This document shows positions 25,407 to 33,892 of a DNA stretch of 64,000 nucleotides, piece by piece; the stretch's first letter is position 1; every line of letters begins with the position of its first letter. Under the pieces are notes generated by a model. The model did no database searches, was not told where the DNA came from, and was given only the letters and a program-made list of their open reading frames with translations. The DNA is from Larkinella arboricola (GTDB lineage Bacteria > Bacteroidota > Bacteroidia > Cytophagales > Spirosomataceae), in NCBI RefSeq assembly GCF_003259745.1, contig NZ_QLMC01000003.1, positions 806,001 through 870,000 on the forward strand. The letters are read 5' to 3'. A program made the position numbers and the translations under genes.

Positions 25407-26171
25407 ATGCGGAAAAAGATTGTTGCCGGGAACTGGAAAATGAACAAGACGCTCGACGAGGCTGTCGCACTGGTGTCGGAAGTGGTCAATATGATAAATG
25501 ATGAGGTAACGAGTGATGTACAAGTGGTCCTGTGTCCGCCAGCCCTGTATCTGACGACGCTCAAGCCGTATCTGGAGGGGCAGTCTCGCATAGCGCTGGG
25601 CGCACAAAACTGCCACGAGAAGACTTCCGGAGCGTATACCGGTGAAATTTCAGCCCAGATGCTGAAGTCCATTAACGTATCCTACGTCATTCTGGGCCAT
25701 AGCGAACGGCGGCAGTATTTTGGTGAAACCAACGCTCAACTGGCAGAAAAAGTAAACAGCGCCCTGGCGAACGGTTTAACGCCCATTTTCTGCTGCGGTG
25801 AATCATTGGAACAACGCGAAAGCGGAGTTCACCTGGATTTTGTCCGGACGCAGTTGACCGAAAGCCTGTTCCACCTGTCGCCGGAGCAATTTGCCAATAT
25901 TGTCATCGCCTACGAACCCATTTGGGCCATCGGTACCGGCTTGACGGCTTCATCGGCACAGGCGCAGGAAATGCACGAAATGCTGCGGCAGCACATCGCC
26001 AGCCAATACGGTCAGGAAGTTGCCGACAACACGTCGATTCTGTACGGTGGTAGCGCCAACGAAAAAAATGCCGCCGAACTCTTCGCCCAACCGGACGTTG
26101 ACGGCGGCCTCATCGGCGGTGCTTCCCTCAAATCCCGGGAATTCACCACGGTAGTAAAAGCCAATAAATAG
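25407..26171 (+). CDS. tpiA: Triosephosphate isomerase
   Basis: The 254-residue glycolytic enzyme interconverts dihydroxyacetone phosphate and glyceraldehyde 3-phosphate. It begins MRKKIVAGNWKMNKT with the catalytic Lys, has VILGHSERRQYF with the catalytic His near residue 98, and AYEPIWAIGTG with the catalytic Glu near 172, then LYGGSANEKNA and the phosphate-binding DGGLIGGASL. Length and motifs are complete. Monocistronic, ending in a 28-bp inverted repeat shared with the convergent gene. Confidence 0.98.
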   Translation: MRKKIVAGNWKMNKTLDEAVALVSEVVNMINDEVTSDVQVVLCPPALYLTTLKPYLEGQSRIALGAQNCHEKTSGAYTGEISAQMLKSINVSYVILGHSERRQYFGETNAQLAEKVNSALANGLTPIFCCGESLEQRESGVHLDFVRTQLTESLFHLSPEQFANIVIAYEPIWAIGTGLTASSAQAQEMHEMLRQHIASQYGQEVADNTSILYGGSANEKNAAELFAQPDVDGGLIGGASLKSREFTTVVKANK

Positions 26172-26263
26172 AGTTAAAAATTAAGAGTTAAAAGTTAAAA
26201 ATAAGGCTCCGCCAGAATTGAACGCGTCAGCCTGCTTTAACTTTTAACTCTTAATTTTTAACT
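26172..26263. repeat. 28-bp perfect inverted repeat between convergent genes
   Basis: Bases 26172-26199 are the exact reverse complement of 26236-26263, built from TTAAAAATTAAGAGTTAA-type words with a 36-base GC-richer loop. The right arm includes the stop codon of the DUF5723 gene (26258-26260). It probably functions as a bidirectional terminator; the same word occurs at 23459-23479. Confidence 0.9.
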
Positions 26264-27658
26264 TCTCTTCCGTAGTTTCCAGACGGAGAAGCCGATCCAG
26301 ACGATGGAGCTGCGGTTGTCGCCTTTCTTGCTGAAAAGCCGCCCCATATCACTAAAGCCAAGGGTAAGCGGTCCCAGACGGCTCGACATCCCGACTGCAA
26401 CCCGATTGGTACCAATAATGGAAATCGGCAAGCCAAACTCCACATCTTCATCTTCAAACCGGGGGGTAAAGATCAGCATATTCGGCATCCGCACCGAAGC
26501 ACCGGACGTCAGGTTGTTCATCAGCAACCCGTTGACGTAGAAACCCCGGGCCAGCCGCATATCGGCTTCCAGATGGATCATCCGGGGAAGTGCTACCCGG
26601 CCCGGTTCGTAAGCCTGCGGGCTGCCGCTGGATTCTGCCGTTAGCAAATCCGTGGGGGCGTTGCCAAATTTCTCCAGATCTTCCTGGCCCTCGAATGTCA
26701 GTCGACCGCTGCCCGCGACGGTTTGCCCCACCGGATAATTAATACGTCCGCCATTCATCAATGCTGCCGAAAGCCGTAGCCAGTAGGCCGGGCGCGGGTC
26801 TTTCATGGGAGTTTCGGAATTGTAGCCCCGTCCGGTCGTGCGTTTGCCAATTTCGTAGGTAGCCCCGAAATCATAGCCCCAGCCGCTGCCGTAGGCGCTG
26901 GAGAAAACCGAGCCCAGACTAAAGTCTTTGCGGGGCGTGGTCTGACCCAAACTGTAATCCAGGTTGGTAATGTCCAGTGTTTTATCAACCTCTCCGTTAT
27001 TCTGGATGATGGCGTAGTTGCCCCGTGCGTTCAGGTAACTCAACTGCGCGCCCACAATCCGGCGAACCGTCGCGCCGATTTTCAGCCGGTGCCATTTCCC
27101 GTCGAAAACCTGCAAACCGTACGTCAGGCCAACTTCGCCGTAGCTGTTGTGGCCCAAACCAACATCAAAGTCGCCGGATGACGGTTGTAGTTTCCGGTAA
27201 AAAAGCCGGTTGCGATACGCTTCGGTCAGGTTTTCCGGTAAAGCCGAGCCGTAGAGGAAACTCCGCATCCGTGTGTGCAGCGCCAGCGTCTGGTTGCCAT
27301 CCACATTGAACAGCAAAGACGGCCCCAAAATCTCAGAATAGGAGGTTGTTCTGGGCGCATCGGTAATTGACCCCAGCGTTCGAAGCGGCAGGCTCAGCGA
27401 TTGGCTATAGGGAAGCTGAATGGTTTGAAATAACCCTCTGGATATGTATTTGGTATATAAAGAATTGACGGAGGAAGTGCCGTTGACGGCAACAAGCTGA
27501 AATTTATACCGCGACCCGGCAACGGCAGAAGGGTTCTGGAGCATCCGGTAAATGCCGCCATAATTACTGCTCACCAGACCCGGCTGGTATTGCGCCAAAG
27601 CCGTTGAGCCAGACCCCACCAAAGCCGCCATGAGTAGACGGGAAACAAAGTTTTTCAT
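26258..27658 (-). CDS. DUF5723-like outer-membrane beta-barrel protein
   Basis: The 466-residue protein has a signal peptide (MKNFVSRLLMAALVGSGSTALAQ) and begins its mature part YQPGLVSSNYGGIYRMLQNPSAV, a common start of Bacteroidota barrel proteins related to PorV/DUF5723. Alternating hydrophobic strands with aromatic ends (YGEVGLTYGLQVF, WGYDFGATYEIGK, YWLRLSAALMNGG) continue to the C-terminus. It is probably an outer-membrane channel or scaffold of unknown cargo. It is followed on the same strand by nothing closer than the tpiA-shared repeat. Confidence 0.75.
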   Translation of the reverse strand: MKNFVSRLLMAALVGSGSTALAQYQPGLVSSNYGGIYRMLQNPSAVAGSRYKFQLVAVNGTSSVNSLYTKYISRGLFQTIQLPYSQSLSLPLRTLGSITDAPRTTSYSEILGPSLLFNVDGNQTLALHTRMRSFLYGSALPENLTEAYRNRLFYRKLQPSSGDFDVGLGHNSYGEVGLTYGLQVFDGKWHRLKIGATVRRIVGAQLSYLNARGNYAIIQNNGEVDKTLDITNLDYSLGQTTPRKDFSLGSVFSSAYGSGWGYDFGATYEIGKRTTGRGYNSETPMKDPRPAYWLRLSAALMNGGRINYPVGQTVAGSGRLTFEGQEDLEKFGNAPTDLLTAESSGSPQAYEPGRVALPRMIHLEADMRLARGFYVNGLLMNNLTSGASVRMPNMLIFTPRFEDEDVEFGLPISIIGTNRVAVGMSSRLGPLTLGFSDMGRLFSKKGDNRSSIVWIGFSVWKLRKRS

Positions 27659-27664
27659 AAACGC

Positions 27665-29584
27665 TTATCGTTGATTCATGGTATTCATGGAATGCAGGTT
27701 CCCGGCGGCATCCATCCGGAGTTGTTCGTCGGCCAGCATGTACCGGATTACCTCAGCCAGCCGGTCGGTATTCAGGTTAAGCTGGTCGGCCAGTTGCCGG
27801 GGGGCCAGGCCCTGCCCGCTCGTGGCGTCAAGTTGCTGAATGATGCGCTGGCGAAGCCGGTCAGTGTCTATTGAAGCCTGATGCTGGCTTAAACAATGGT
27901 CGCAGATACCGCAGGCATCGCCGGGTTCTTCGCCAAAATAAGCCTGTACCATCCGCGTGCGGCACTGCACCGGGTTCTGGACGTAATCGACCATCGCCCG
28001 CACTTTTGCCAGATTTCGCTGTTTGCTGCGCTCCAGCTCCATCACGTTGATGGGCAGATTGCGGGCGTCGAAGCGGGGGGTCAGAAAGGTCAATTGTGGT
28101 TTGTCTTTTTGTTTTTCGTAAATCAGGACCGACCGCTCGGCCAGTTGTTCCAGCAGAACGACAATCTCATTTTCCGGCATCCGGGCGGCTTTCGCCATCG
28201 CGCTTTCCGAAATACTGATAAAGTTGGTGAACAATTCTCCGCCGTACATCCGCAGCAACAATTTCAGAATCAAATCGTAATGCGGATTCATCACCTGAAA
28301 CTCATACAGCGCCCGATTATCCACCGTCATCACCACCTTCGACGGGCTAAAATAGGCTTCGCTTAACTCAATGAACCCTTCCAGTTGCAATTGTTTCAGC
28401 GCATAATGCGTTTCCGTCACCGGCAACTGAAACGCCTGGCAAAAAGCCGTCAGGTCAAAATCAAAATCGGCAAACTCGCCCCCGCCGACCGCGATGTTGG
28501 CGTAATTAGCCAACGCCTGATAGACGCGTTTCAGCATGTCAATCGGCGGGTATTGCTGAATAATCCGCTGCTCAATATCAACCAAATCCTTCTGGTTATA
28601 AAGCAACACCGCATATGCCTTTTTCTCGTCGCGCCCGGCTCGCCCGGCTTCCTGATAGTAGGCTTCCAGGCTGTCGGGCACATCGAGGTGAACGACGGTC
28701 CGCACATCGGGTTTATCGATTCCCATGCCGAAGGCGTTGGTGGCTACAATCACCCGAATACGGTTATGAATCCAGGCATCCTGCTTGTCCGACCGCTGTT
28801 TGGCCGTCAGACCGGCGTGGTAATAATCGGCGCGAATCTGCTGGTGATGCAGCCATTCGGCGACCTCCTGCGTTTGCCGCCGACTCCGCACGTACACAAT
28901 GGCCGAACCCGGCACGCCCTGCAACACTTTCAGCAAGCGGGCTTCCTTGTTCTCCTCGTAAAACGCCGAATACGACAAATTCTTGCGGGCGAACGTCTGC
29001 CGGAACACCTGCGGCTCCCGCATTTCCAGCTTTTCAACAATATCGCGCTGCACCTCGGGCGTGGCCGAAGCCGTCAGGGCCACAACGGCAACACCGGGCA
29101 CAAGCTTCCGAAACTCAGCGATTTGCAGGTAAGGCGGACGGAAATCGTAGCCCCAGGCCGAGATACAGTGGGCTTCGTCGATGGCCAGCAAACTAACGTT
29201 CATTTGCTTGACCCGTTCGATCAGAATTTCGGTTTTAAGCCGTTCGGGCGATACGTAGAGAAAGCGGACGTTCCCGTAAATGCAGTTGTCGAGCGCCCGG
29301 TCGATTTCCCGCCAGTGCATACCGGAGTAAATCGCGACGGCCGCAATACCACGTCGACGCAACTGCTCGACCTGGTCTTTCATGAGGGCGATCAGGGGCG
29401 TAACAACAATACAAACCCCGCCGAGTGCCAGAACCGGAAGCTGAAAGCAAAGCGATTTGCCCCCGCCGGTTGGCAGCAATACGAGCGTATCCTGGCGAGT
29501 GAGCACGGAACCAATGATGTCCTCCTGCAACGGCCGGAACGACTCGTACCCCCAGAATTGTTTCAGAATTTGGTGGATGGTCAT
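27665..29584 (-). CDS. recQ: ATP-dependent DNA helicase RecQ
   Basis: This 639-residue superfamily 2 helicase acts in recombination and fork repair. Motifs are LPTGGGKSLCFQLPVL (Walker A, about 35-50), DEAHCISAWGYDFRPPY (DEAH box plus RecQ aromatic loop, about 138-154), and AGRAGRDEKKAYAVLLY (motif VI). A four-Cys zinc site is at CRTRMVQAYFGEEPGDACGICDHC near 545-568, with a winged-helix segment to the end. No HRDC domain is present, so it is the short RecQ type common in Bacteroidota. Leftward, 6 bases upstream of the barrel gene. Confidence 0.95.
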   Translation of the reverse strand: MTIHQILKQFWGYESFRPLQEDIIGSVLTRQDTLVLLPTGGGKSLCFQLPVLALGGVCIVVTPLIALMKDQVEQLRRRGIAAVAIYSGMHWREIDRALDNCIYGNVRFLYVSPERLKTEILIERVKQMNVSLLAIDEAHCISAWGYDFRPPYLQIAEFRKLVPGVAVVALTASATPEVQRDIVEKLEMREPQVFRQTFARKNLSYSAFYEENKEARLLKVLQGVPGSAIVYVRSRRQTQEVAEWLHHQQIRADYYHAGLTAKQRSDKQDAWIHNRIRVIVATNAFGMGIDKPDVRTVVHLDVPDSLEAYYQEAGRAGRDEKKAYAVLLYNQKDLVDIEQRIIQQYPPIDMLKRVYQALANYANIAVGGGEFADFDFDLTAFCQAFQLPVTETHYALKQLQLEGFIELSEAYFSPSKVVMTVDNRALYEFQVMNPHYDLILKLLLRMYGGELFTNFISISESAMAKAARMPENEIVVLLEQLAERSVLIYEKQKDKPQLTFLTPRFDARNLPINVMELERSKQRNLAKVRAMVDYVQNPVQCRTRMVQAYFGEEPGDACGICDHCLSQHQASIDTDRLRQRIIQQLDATSGQGLAPRQLADQLNLNTDRLAEVIRYMLADEQLRMDAAGNLHSMNTMNQR

Positions 29585-29699
29585 AACCGACGGTAAAGAT
29601 AAACCAATCCAAAATTAGTTTATGCTAGTAAGCAAACTTTCGCCCGGACGGGCTAAATCGTTATTAAGGGCTCATTTTATCACGAATTAACCAGAAAGT

Positions 29700-30095
29700 A
29701 TGATCACAAAAGTCATAAAGACCGACGAAGAATGGCGGCAGCAACTGACGCCGGAGCAATACCGTGTAACACGTCAGAAAGGCACCGAACGGGCTTTTAC
29801 GGGCGAGTATTGCGAGAGCCACGACCCCGGCGTTTACCAGTGCGTCTGCTGCGGCACCGACCTGTTCGAATCCAAACAGAAGTTTGACTCCGGCACCGGC
29901 TGGCCCAGTTTCACCGAGCCCATTGAGCAGGAATTAATTCATCTCGAAAACGATTACAGCTACGGCATGTCCCGCGTTGAGGTGCTGTGTGCGGTCTGCG
30001 ATGCGCACCTGGGCCACGTTTTCAACGACGGTCCTCCGCCGACGGGCCTGCGGTACTGTCTGAACTCGGTGGCACTGAAGCTGAAGCACGCTTAA
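29700..30095 (+). CDS. msrB: Peptide-methionine (R)-S-oxide reductase
   Basis: The 131-residue MsrB repairs oxidised methionine (R-sulfoxide). The catalytic Cys120 lies in [11 protein letters not shown] and the zinc site is two CxxC pairs (Cys48/Cys51 in CVCCGTDLF, Cys97/Cys100 in [10 protein letters not shown]). DSGTGWPSF near 63-71 is the substrate-pocket signature. No signal peptide is seen, so it is cytosolic. It is followed by a hairpin terminator. Confidence 0.97.
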   Translation: MITKVIKTDEEWRQQLTPEQYRVTRQKGTERAFTGEYCESHDPGVYQCVCCGTDLFESKQKFDSGTGWPSFTEPIEQELIHLENDYSYGMSRVEVLCAVCDAHLGHVFNDGPPPTGLRYCLNSVALKLKHA

Positions 30096-30110
30096 CTTCC
30101 GTTTTTGCCC

Positions 30111-30158
30111 GAAACATAAACCCGTTCGCATCTCCTGATTTGAACGGGTTTATGTTTC
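30111..30158. terminator. 17-bp hairpin after msrB
   Basis: Bases 30111-30127 are the exact reverse complement of 30142-30158, with a 14-base loop, 15 bases after the msrB stop. No long T-run follows, so efficiency is uncertain. Confidence 0.7.
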
Positions 30159-30187
30159 AATAACCGTAAAAAACCGTATTTTGGCGT

Positions 30188-31468
30188 ATGCGATTCACTT
30201 TGTACGCCTTTTGCTTTTTCCTGCTCCTGACCAGTTGCGCCACCTACCGCCCCATCCAGCGCCAGCTTCGTCAGAACTCCCAACTAATCGATCATTTTAC
30301 CGGCTTTGCGCTATACGACTGGGAAAAGCAGAAAATGGTCGTGCAACATAACGCCGATCAGTACTTTACACCCGCATCCAACACCAAGCTGTTCAGTTTT
30401 TACGCCGGGCTGGTCACATTGGGCGATTCCATTCCGGCTCTGCGGTACGTAACCCGCGCGGACTCGCTGATTTTCTGGGGTACCGGCGACCCGTTACTGC
30501 TGAACCTGAATCTGCCCGACACCACGGTTTTGCACTTCCTGCGCAACCGCCCCGAACGGCTGTTTTTTTCACCGGCCAATTACAGCGGCCCCCGGTTCGG
30601 GCCCGGCTGGGCGTGGGATGATTACAACGATGATTATTCGGCCGAATTGGCTCCTTTACCGTTATACGGCAATTTTGTTCGTTTCAGTTCGCCCGATCGG
30701 GTGGCGCGTCTGGTGGTGGAGCCCCGGTTTTTCCAGGATAGCGTGACGGCGGTTTCGTTGCGACGGCATTCGCGGAGCGTTCAGCGCAACGAGATAGACA
30801 ACCAGTTCGACCGGCCCGAGGTGGTGCGCCCGTTTAAGCAGGATGTTCCGTTTCGGTGGTCTCCGCAACTGGCCGCCCGTTTGCTGACCGACACCCTCCA
30901 TCGCGAGGTTTCCGTGGCACCTATCCCATTTGACCGCTCGGCCAAAACGCTCTACAGCCAGCCCGCCGACTCGCTTTACAAACGGATGTTGCAGGTTAGT
31001 GATAACACGCTGGCCGAACACCTGATGCTGCTGTGCGCGTCGGTGCAGGATACGCTGAACAGTTCAGTGGGGATTCAAACCGTTCTGCAAAAACACCTGG
31101 CGGATTTGCCGGACAAGCCCCAGTGGGTCGACGGTTCGGGACTGTCGCGGTATAACCTGTTTACTCCGCGCTCCATGGTCAGTCTGCTCCAGAAAATCCA
31201 TAAAATCATTCCGCAGGAACGGCTTTTTAATCTGCTGGCAGTTGGCGGTTCGGCGGGCACCATTCAGCGGCTGTACAAAACCGACCGACCGTTTGTGTTT
31301 GCCAAATCCGGCTCCATGACCGGCGTTTATAATCTGAGCGGCTATCTGATCACAAAGAAAGGCAAGCTCCTGTTGTTCAGCATGATGAATAACAATTTTG
31401 CCGGATCGGTAGCGGACATGCGCAGTCGAACGGCGGCTTTTCTGACCGGGATTTATGAACGTTACTAA
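30188..31468 (+). CDS. D-alanyl-D-alanine carboxypeptidase (PBP4-like, S13)
   Basis: The 426-residue lipoprotein (lipobox LLTSC, Cys17) is a low-molecular-weight penicillin-binding protein that trims or cuts peptidoglycan peptides. Active-site motifs are SNTK (Ser64 to Lys67), SDN in VSDNTLAEHLM near 276, and KSG in FAKSGSMTGVYNLSGY near 375. SGLSRYNLFTPRSMVSLL is a further S13 hallmark. Relative to E. coli PBP4 the inserted domains are short. Monocistronic, after the msrB hairpin. Confidence 0.9.
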   Translation: MRFTLYAFCFFLLLTSCATYRPIQRQLRQNSQLIDHFTGFALYDWEKQKMVVQHNADQYFTPASNTKLFSFYAGLVTLGDSIPALRYVTRADSLIFWGTGDPLLLNLNLPDTTVLHFLRNRPERLFFSPANYSGPRFGPGWAWDDYNDDYSAELAPLPLYGNFVRFSSPDRVARLVVEPRFFQDSVTAVSLRRHSRSVQRNEIDNQFDRPEVVRPFKQDVPFRWSPQLAARLLTDTLHREVSVAPIPFDRSAKTLYSQPADSLYKRMLQVSDNTLAEHLMLLCASVQDTLNSSVGIQTVLQKHLADLPDKPQWVDGSGLSRYNLFTPRSMVSLLQKIHKIIPQERLFNLLAVGGSAGTIQRLYKTDRPFVFAKSGSMTGVYNLSGYLITKKGKLLLFSMMNNNFAGSVADMRSRTAAFLTGIYERY

Positions 31469-31520
31469 AACCAGTCGCTCGAAAACCGTGTTTTTGCTCA
31501 AAAAATGGAGTTTTCGGGAT

Positions 31521-31551
31521 TGATAACCGGTCCGTGAAAAGCTACTTTTGT
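31521..31551 (+). promoter_or_regulatory. Predicted promoter of the alpha-CTD-like gene
   Basis: TTG at 31521-31523 and a perfect TACTTTTG (TAnnTTTG) at 31544-31551, 20 bases apart. It lies 36 bases before the start codon at 31587. Confidence 0.65.
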
Positions 31552-31586
31552 AGTTCATTTGTTACCTACCGTACCCAAAAGTACCC

Positions 31587-32033
31587 ATGCAGGAGGAGTT
31601 GAATCTGGATCAATTGCGCCAGAAAATTTTACGCGTATCGGGCACCGAGCTGATCAAACTACAGTCGTTTCTGGAATGTGAAATTCAGCGACGCAAGCAG
31701 ATTCTGGGTGAAATTCCTGCCATAACGCTGGATCAAATACCGTTACGGGTACAAACCCGCACAACCTTCTACTCGGTGGTTCGGCGTCGGAAAATCTGCG
31801 ATCTGGCCGAAGTGGGGCAGCTAACCCTGAGCGAGACGCTGGCCCTCCTGAAACCGGCGGACCTGCAAAGTCTGAAAAGTTTAAATCAACGGTCTTACAA
31901 CGAATTAATTACAGAGCTGGGCAAGCTAAACATTCCTCACGATTACATTTCGCTTTGGGACCAGAAAATGATTCATCCCAAATCGATTACCGGTGCGCAC
32001 AGCATCAGTTCGTCCGACTCCGTCAACAATTGA
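31587..32033 (+). CDS. Small protein with an RNA polymerase alpha-CTD-like region
   Basis: The 148-residue soluble protein is not a named family that can be recognised. Residues about 45-113 resemble the helix-hairpin-helix C-terminal domain of RpoA: IPLRVQTRTTFYSVVRRRKICDL corresponds in pattern to LELTVRSANCL followed by IGDL, and LKPADLQSLKSLNQRSYNEL is like the LLK-NLGKKSLTEI segment. The N-terminal 40 residues are helical and charged, and the Ser-rich tail looks disordered. It may bind DNA or RNA polymerase; this is inference from pattern. It has its own good promoter and lies alone between two unrelated genes. Confidence 0.6.
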   Translation: MQEELNLDQLRQKILRVSGTELIKLQSFLECEIQRRKQILGEIPAITLDQIPLRVQTRTTFYSVVRRRKICDLAEVGQLTLSETLALLKPADLQSLKSLNQRSYNELITELGKLNIPHDYISLWDQKMIHPKSITGAHSISSSDSVNN

Positions 32034-32080
32034 CACCCTAAATCCGCCTACTCAATGAGTTCAGGAAGCAGGGCACGGTT

Positions 32081-33409
32081 TTACCGATTCAACCGCTTCA
32101 CCAGCAAAAACAGCGGATAACTCAGGATGATAAACCCAACGGCATAGGCACTGCTGGATGGGTCGCTGTAGATAACACCGGCCAGAAAAGCCAGCGAAAT
32201 AATCATCATTAGCCAGGTCGTTAGCGGGTAGCCCCAGGCCAGAAACGGGCGTGGTAGCTCGGGCGCAATCTGCCGCAAACGGATCAGGGAAGCAAAAGCA
32301 GCCGCGTAACAGAGAACAAAAAAGAAAGAGGCCACATCCGACAGTTTGCTGTACGTGCCGGTCAGAATCATCAGGATGGACATTCCGGCGGTCAGAAACA
32401 TGGCGGGGCCGGGCGTACCTCCGGAATTGACCCGGGTAAAATACCGTGCAAACAACCCGTCGCGGCTGATGGCAAACAACACCCGTGGGTTAAACATGAT
32501 TTGGGCGTTGATAATCCCCATAATCGAAATCATCAGCAATAATGTCACAACTTTGGCGCTGGCCGGGCCGAACAGCACCTGAATGGCGTCGGCCGCCGGA
32601 AGTTTGGATTGCGCCAGTCGTTCGATGGGCAGGACGTAAAACAGGGCCAGATTGACCAGCAGGTAAATGCTGACGATCAGTAAAACGCCGATCATCATGG
32701 AACGCGGCAGGTTTTTGTTGGGGTTAACGTCTTCCTCCGTAAAATAAGCCGCCGTGTGCCAGCCGTCGTAGGTGTAAAAAACCGACTGCAAAGCCGCCAG
32801 AATTCCGACGAACAGCGAGCCTTCGATGGGCAGCGTATTTTCCGCCGAAAACTGCAACGGCTCGTCGGGCGTATAGAAAAAACAGACGGCCACAAAGGCC
32901 AGCAACCCAACGGCTTTGATAAAACTCATGACTTCCTGCGCCCGACTGGCCAGCCGGACGCCAAACCAGTGGAAAACCGTGAAAGCCGCCAGAATACCAA
33001 TCGCCATCAGTTTGATGTATGCCGACCAGTCGGGCTGCAAAAGAGCAATATACTCCCCCATCACAGCAGCACCGAACGCCATCGCCGAGATGCTGCCGAG
33101 CCAACTGCTGATGCCGATTACAAAACCAAAGTAGTCGCCAAACGCCCGGTGCGCAAACACGTACCAACCGCCCGCTTTCGGAATCAGGGTTCCTAATTCA
33201 ATGACCTGCAATGAGCCAACCAGAGCATAGATTCCCACCAGTGCCCAGACCAGCAGCGCAAGCGAGGGCTGCCCCAGTTCCTGCGCGATGGTACCCGGCC
33301 GACGGAGAATACCGGTGCCGATGGTTCCGCCGATGGTGACGGCAACGCCGAAGCCCACGCCCAGAAGGCGAAGAAGCTGGGAAGAACGGTTGTTTTCAGT
33401 GGGTGTCAT
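32081..33409 (-). CDS. APC family amino acid permease
   Basis: The 442-residue integral membrane protein has about 12 hydrophobic segments and the APC-superfamily start GVAVTIGGTIGTGILRRPGTIA, the unwound first helix that binds substrate. PKAGGWYVFAHRAFGDYFGFVIG is the conserved segment after helix 2. It is a secondary transporter for amino acids or amines, subtype undetermined (LAT/amino-acid exchanger-like). Monocistronic and divergent from crcB. Confidence 0.92.
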   Translation of the reverse strand: MTPTENNRSSQLLRLLGVGFGVAVTIGGTIGTGILRRPGTIAQELGQPSLALLVWALVGIYALVGSLQVIELGTLIPKAGGWYVFAHRAFGDYFGFVIGISSWLGSISAMAFGAAVMGEYIALLQPDWSAYIKLMAIGILAAFTVFHWFGVRLASRAQEVMSFIKAVGLLAFVAVCFFYTPDEPLQFSAENTLPIEGSLFVGILAALQSVFYTYDGWHTAAYFTEEDVNPNKNLPRSMMIGVLLIVSIYLLVNLALFYVLPIERLAQSKLPAADAIQVLFGPASAKVVTLLLMISIMGIINAQIMFNPRVLFAISRDGLFARYFTRVNSGGTPGPAMFLTAGMSILMILTGTYSKLSDVASFFFVLCYAAAFASLIRLRQIAPELPRPFLAWGYPLTTWLMMIISLAFLAGVIYSDPSSSAYAVGFIILSYPLFLLVKRLNR

Positions 33410-33469
33410 TCCACAATAATAGGCTTTTTCGCCAAAAACCGTCTATTTTTACAACCTGATTTGGCAGAA

Positions 33470-33847
33470 ATGATGACGAATCCGTTTTGGCTGGTATTTT
33501 TCGGCGGTGGGCTGGGCAGTGTGGCCCGCTACAGCGTCAGTCGGTATATCCAGCCGTTACTGAAAACGACTTATCCGGCCTCTACGCTAATTGTGAATGT
33601 GGTAGCCAGTTTGGTTCTGGGCTTTCTGGTCGGGTGGCTCTCGGCGCGGGCGAATGGGCGCGAAATGTACCGGCTGCTGATCGGTGTTGGGTTTTGTGGC
33701 GGCTTCAGTACCTTTTCGACGTTTAGCACGGACACCTTACTGCTGATGCAAACCGGGCGCTGGCTGGCCGCAGCGTCCAATGTGGCGCTGAACGTTGTGC
33801 TGTGTCTGCTGGCGTCGCTGGCGGGTTTGTATCTGGGGCGGCCGTGA
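33470..33847 (+). CDS. crcB: Fluoride channel CrcB/Fluc
   Basis: The 125-residue membrane protein has four hydrophobic segments and the Fluc signatures GGGLGSVARYSVSR (near the N-terminus) and GFCGGFSTFSTFSTDT with the fluoride-coordinating Phe/Thr residues. It functions as a dual-topology dimer exporting fluoride. The frame extends to a TTG at 33461, but ATG 33470 (or 33473) is more likely. No fluoride riboswitch was recognised in the short 60-base leader. Confidence 0.95.
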   Translation: MMTNPFWLVFFGGGLGSVARYSVSRYIQPLLKTTYPASTLIVNVVASLVLGFLVGWLSARANGREMYRLLIGVGFCGGFSTFSTFSTDTLLLMQTGRWLAAASNVALNVVLCLLASLAGLYLGRP

Positions 33848-33892
33848 CTATCGAATCGAAATAAGTGAATTTACAGGAAACCGATCACCGGA

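Noticed and set aside
28385-29596. Long rightward open frame of 403 codons opposite recQ
   Set aside because: It lies entirely on the opposite strand of recQ, has His/Gln/Arg-rich composition typical of antisense frames, and contains no domain motif.
33410-33469. Fluoride riboswitch upstream of crcB
   Set aside because: The leader is only about 60 bases to the divergent permease start, and no pseudoknot core of the crcB motif could be recognised.
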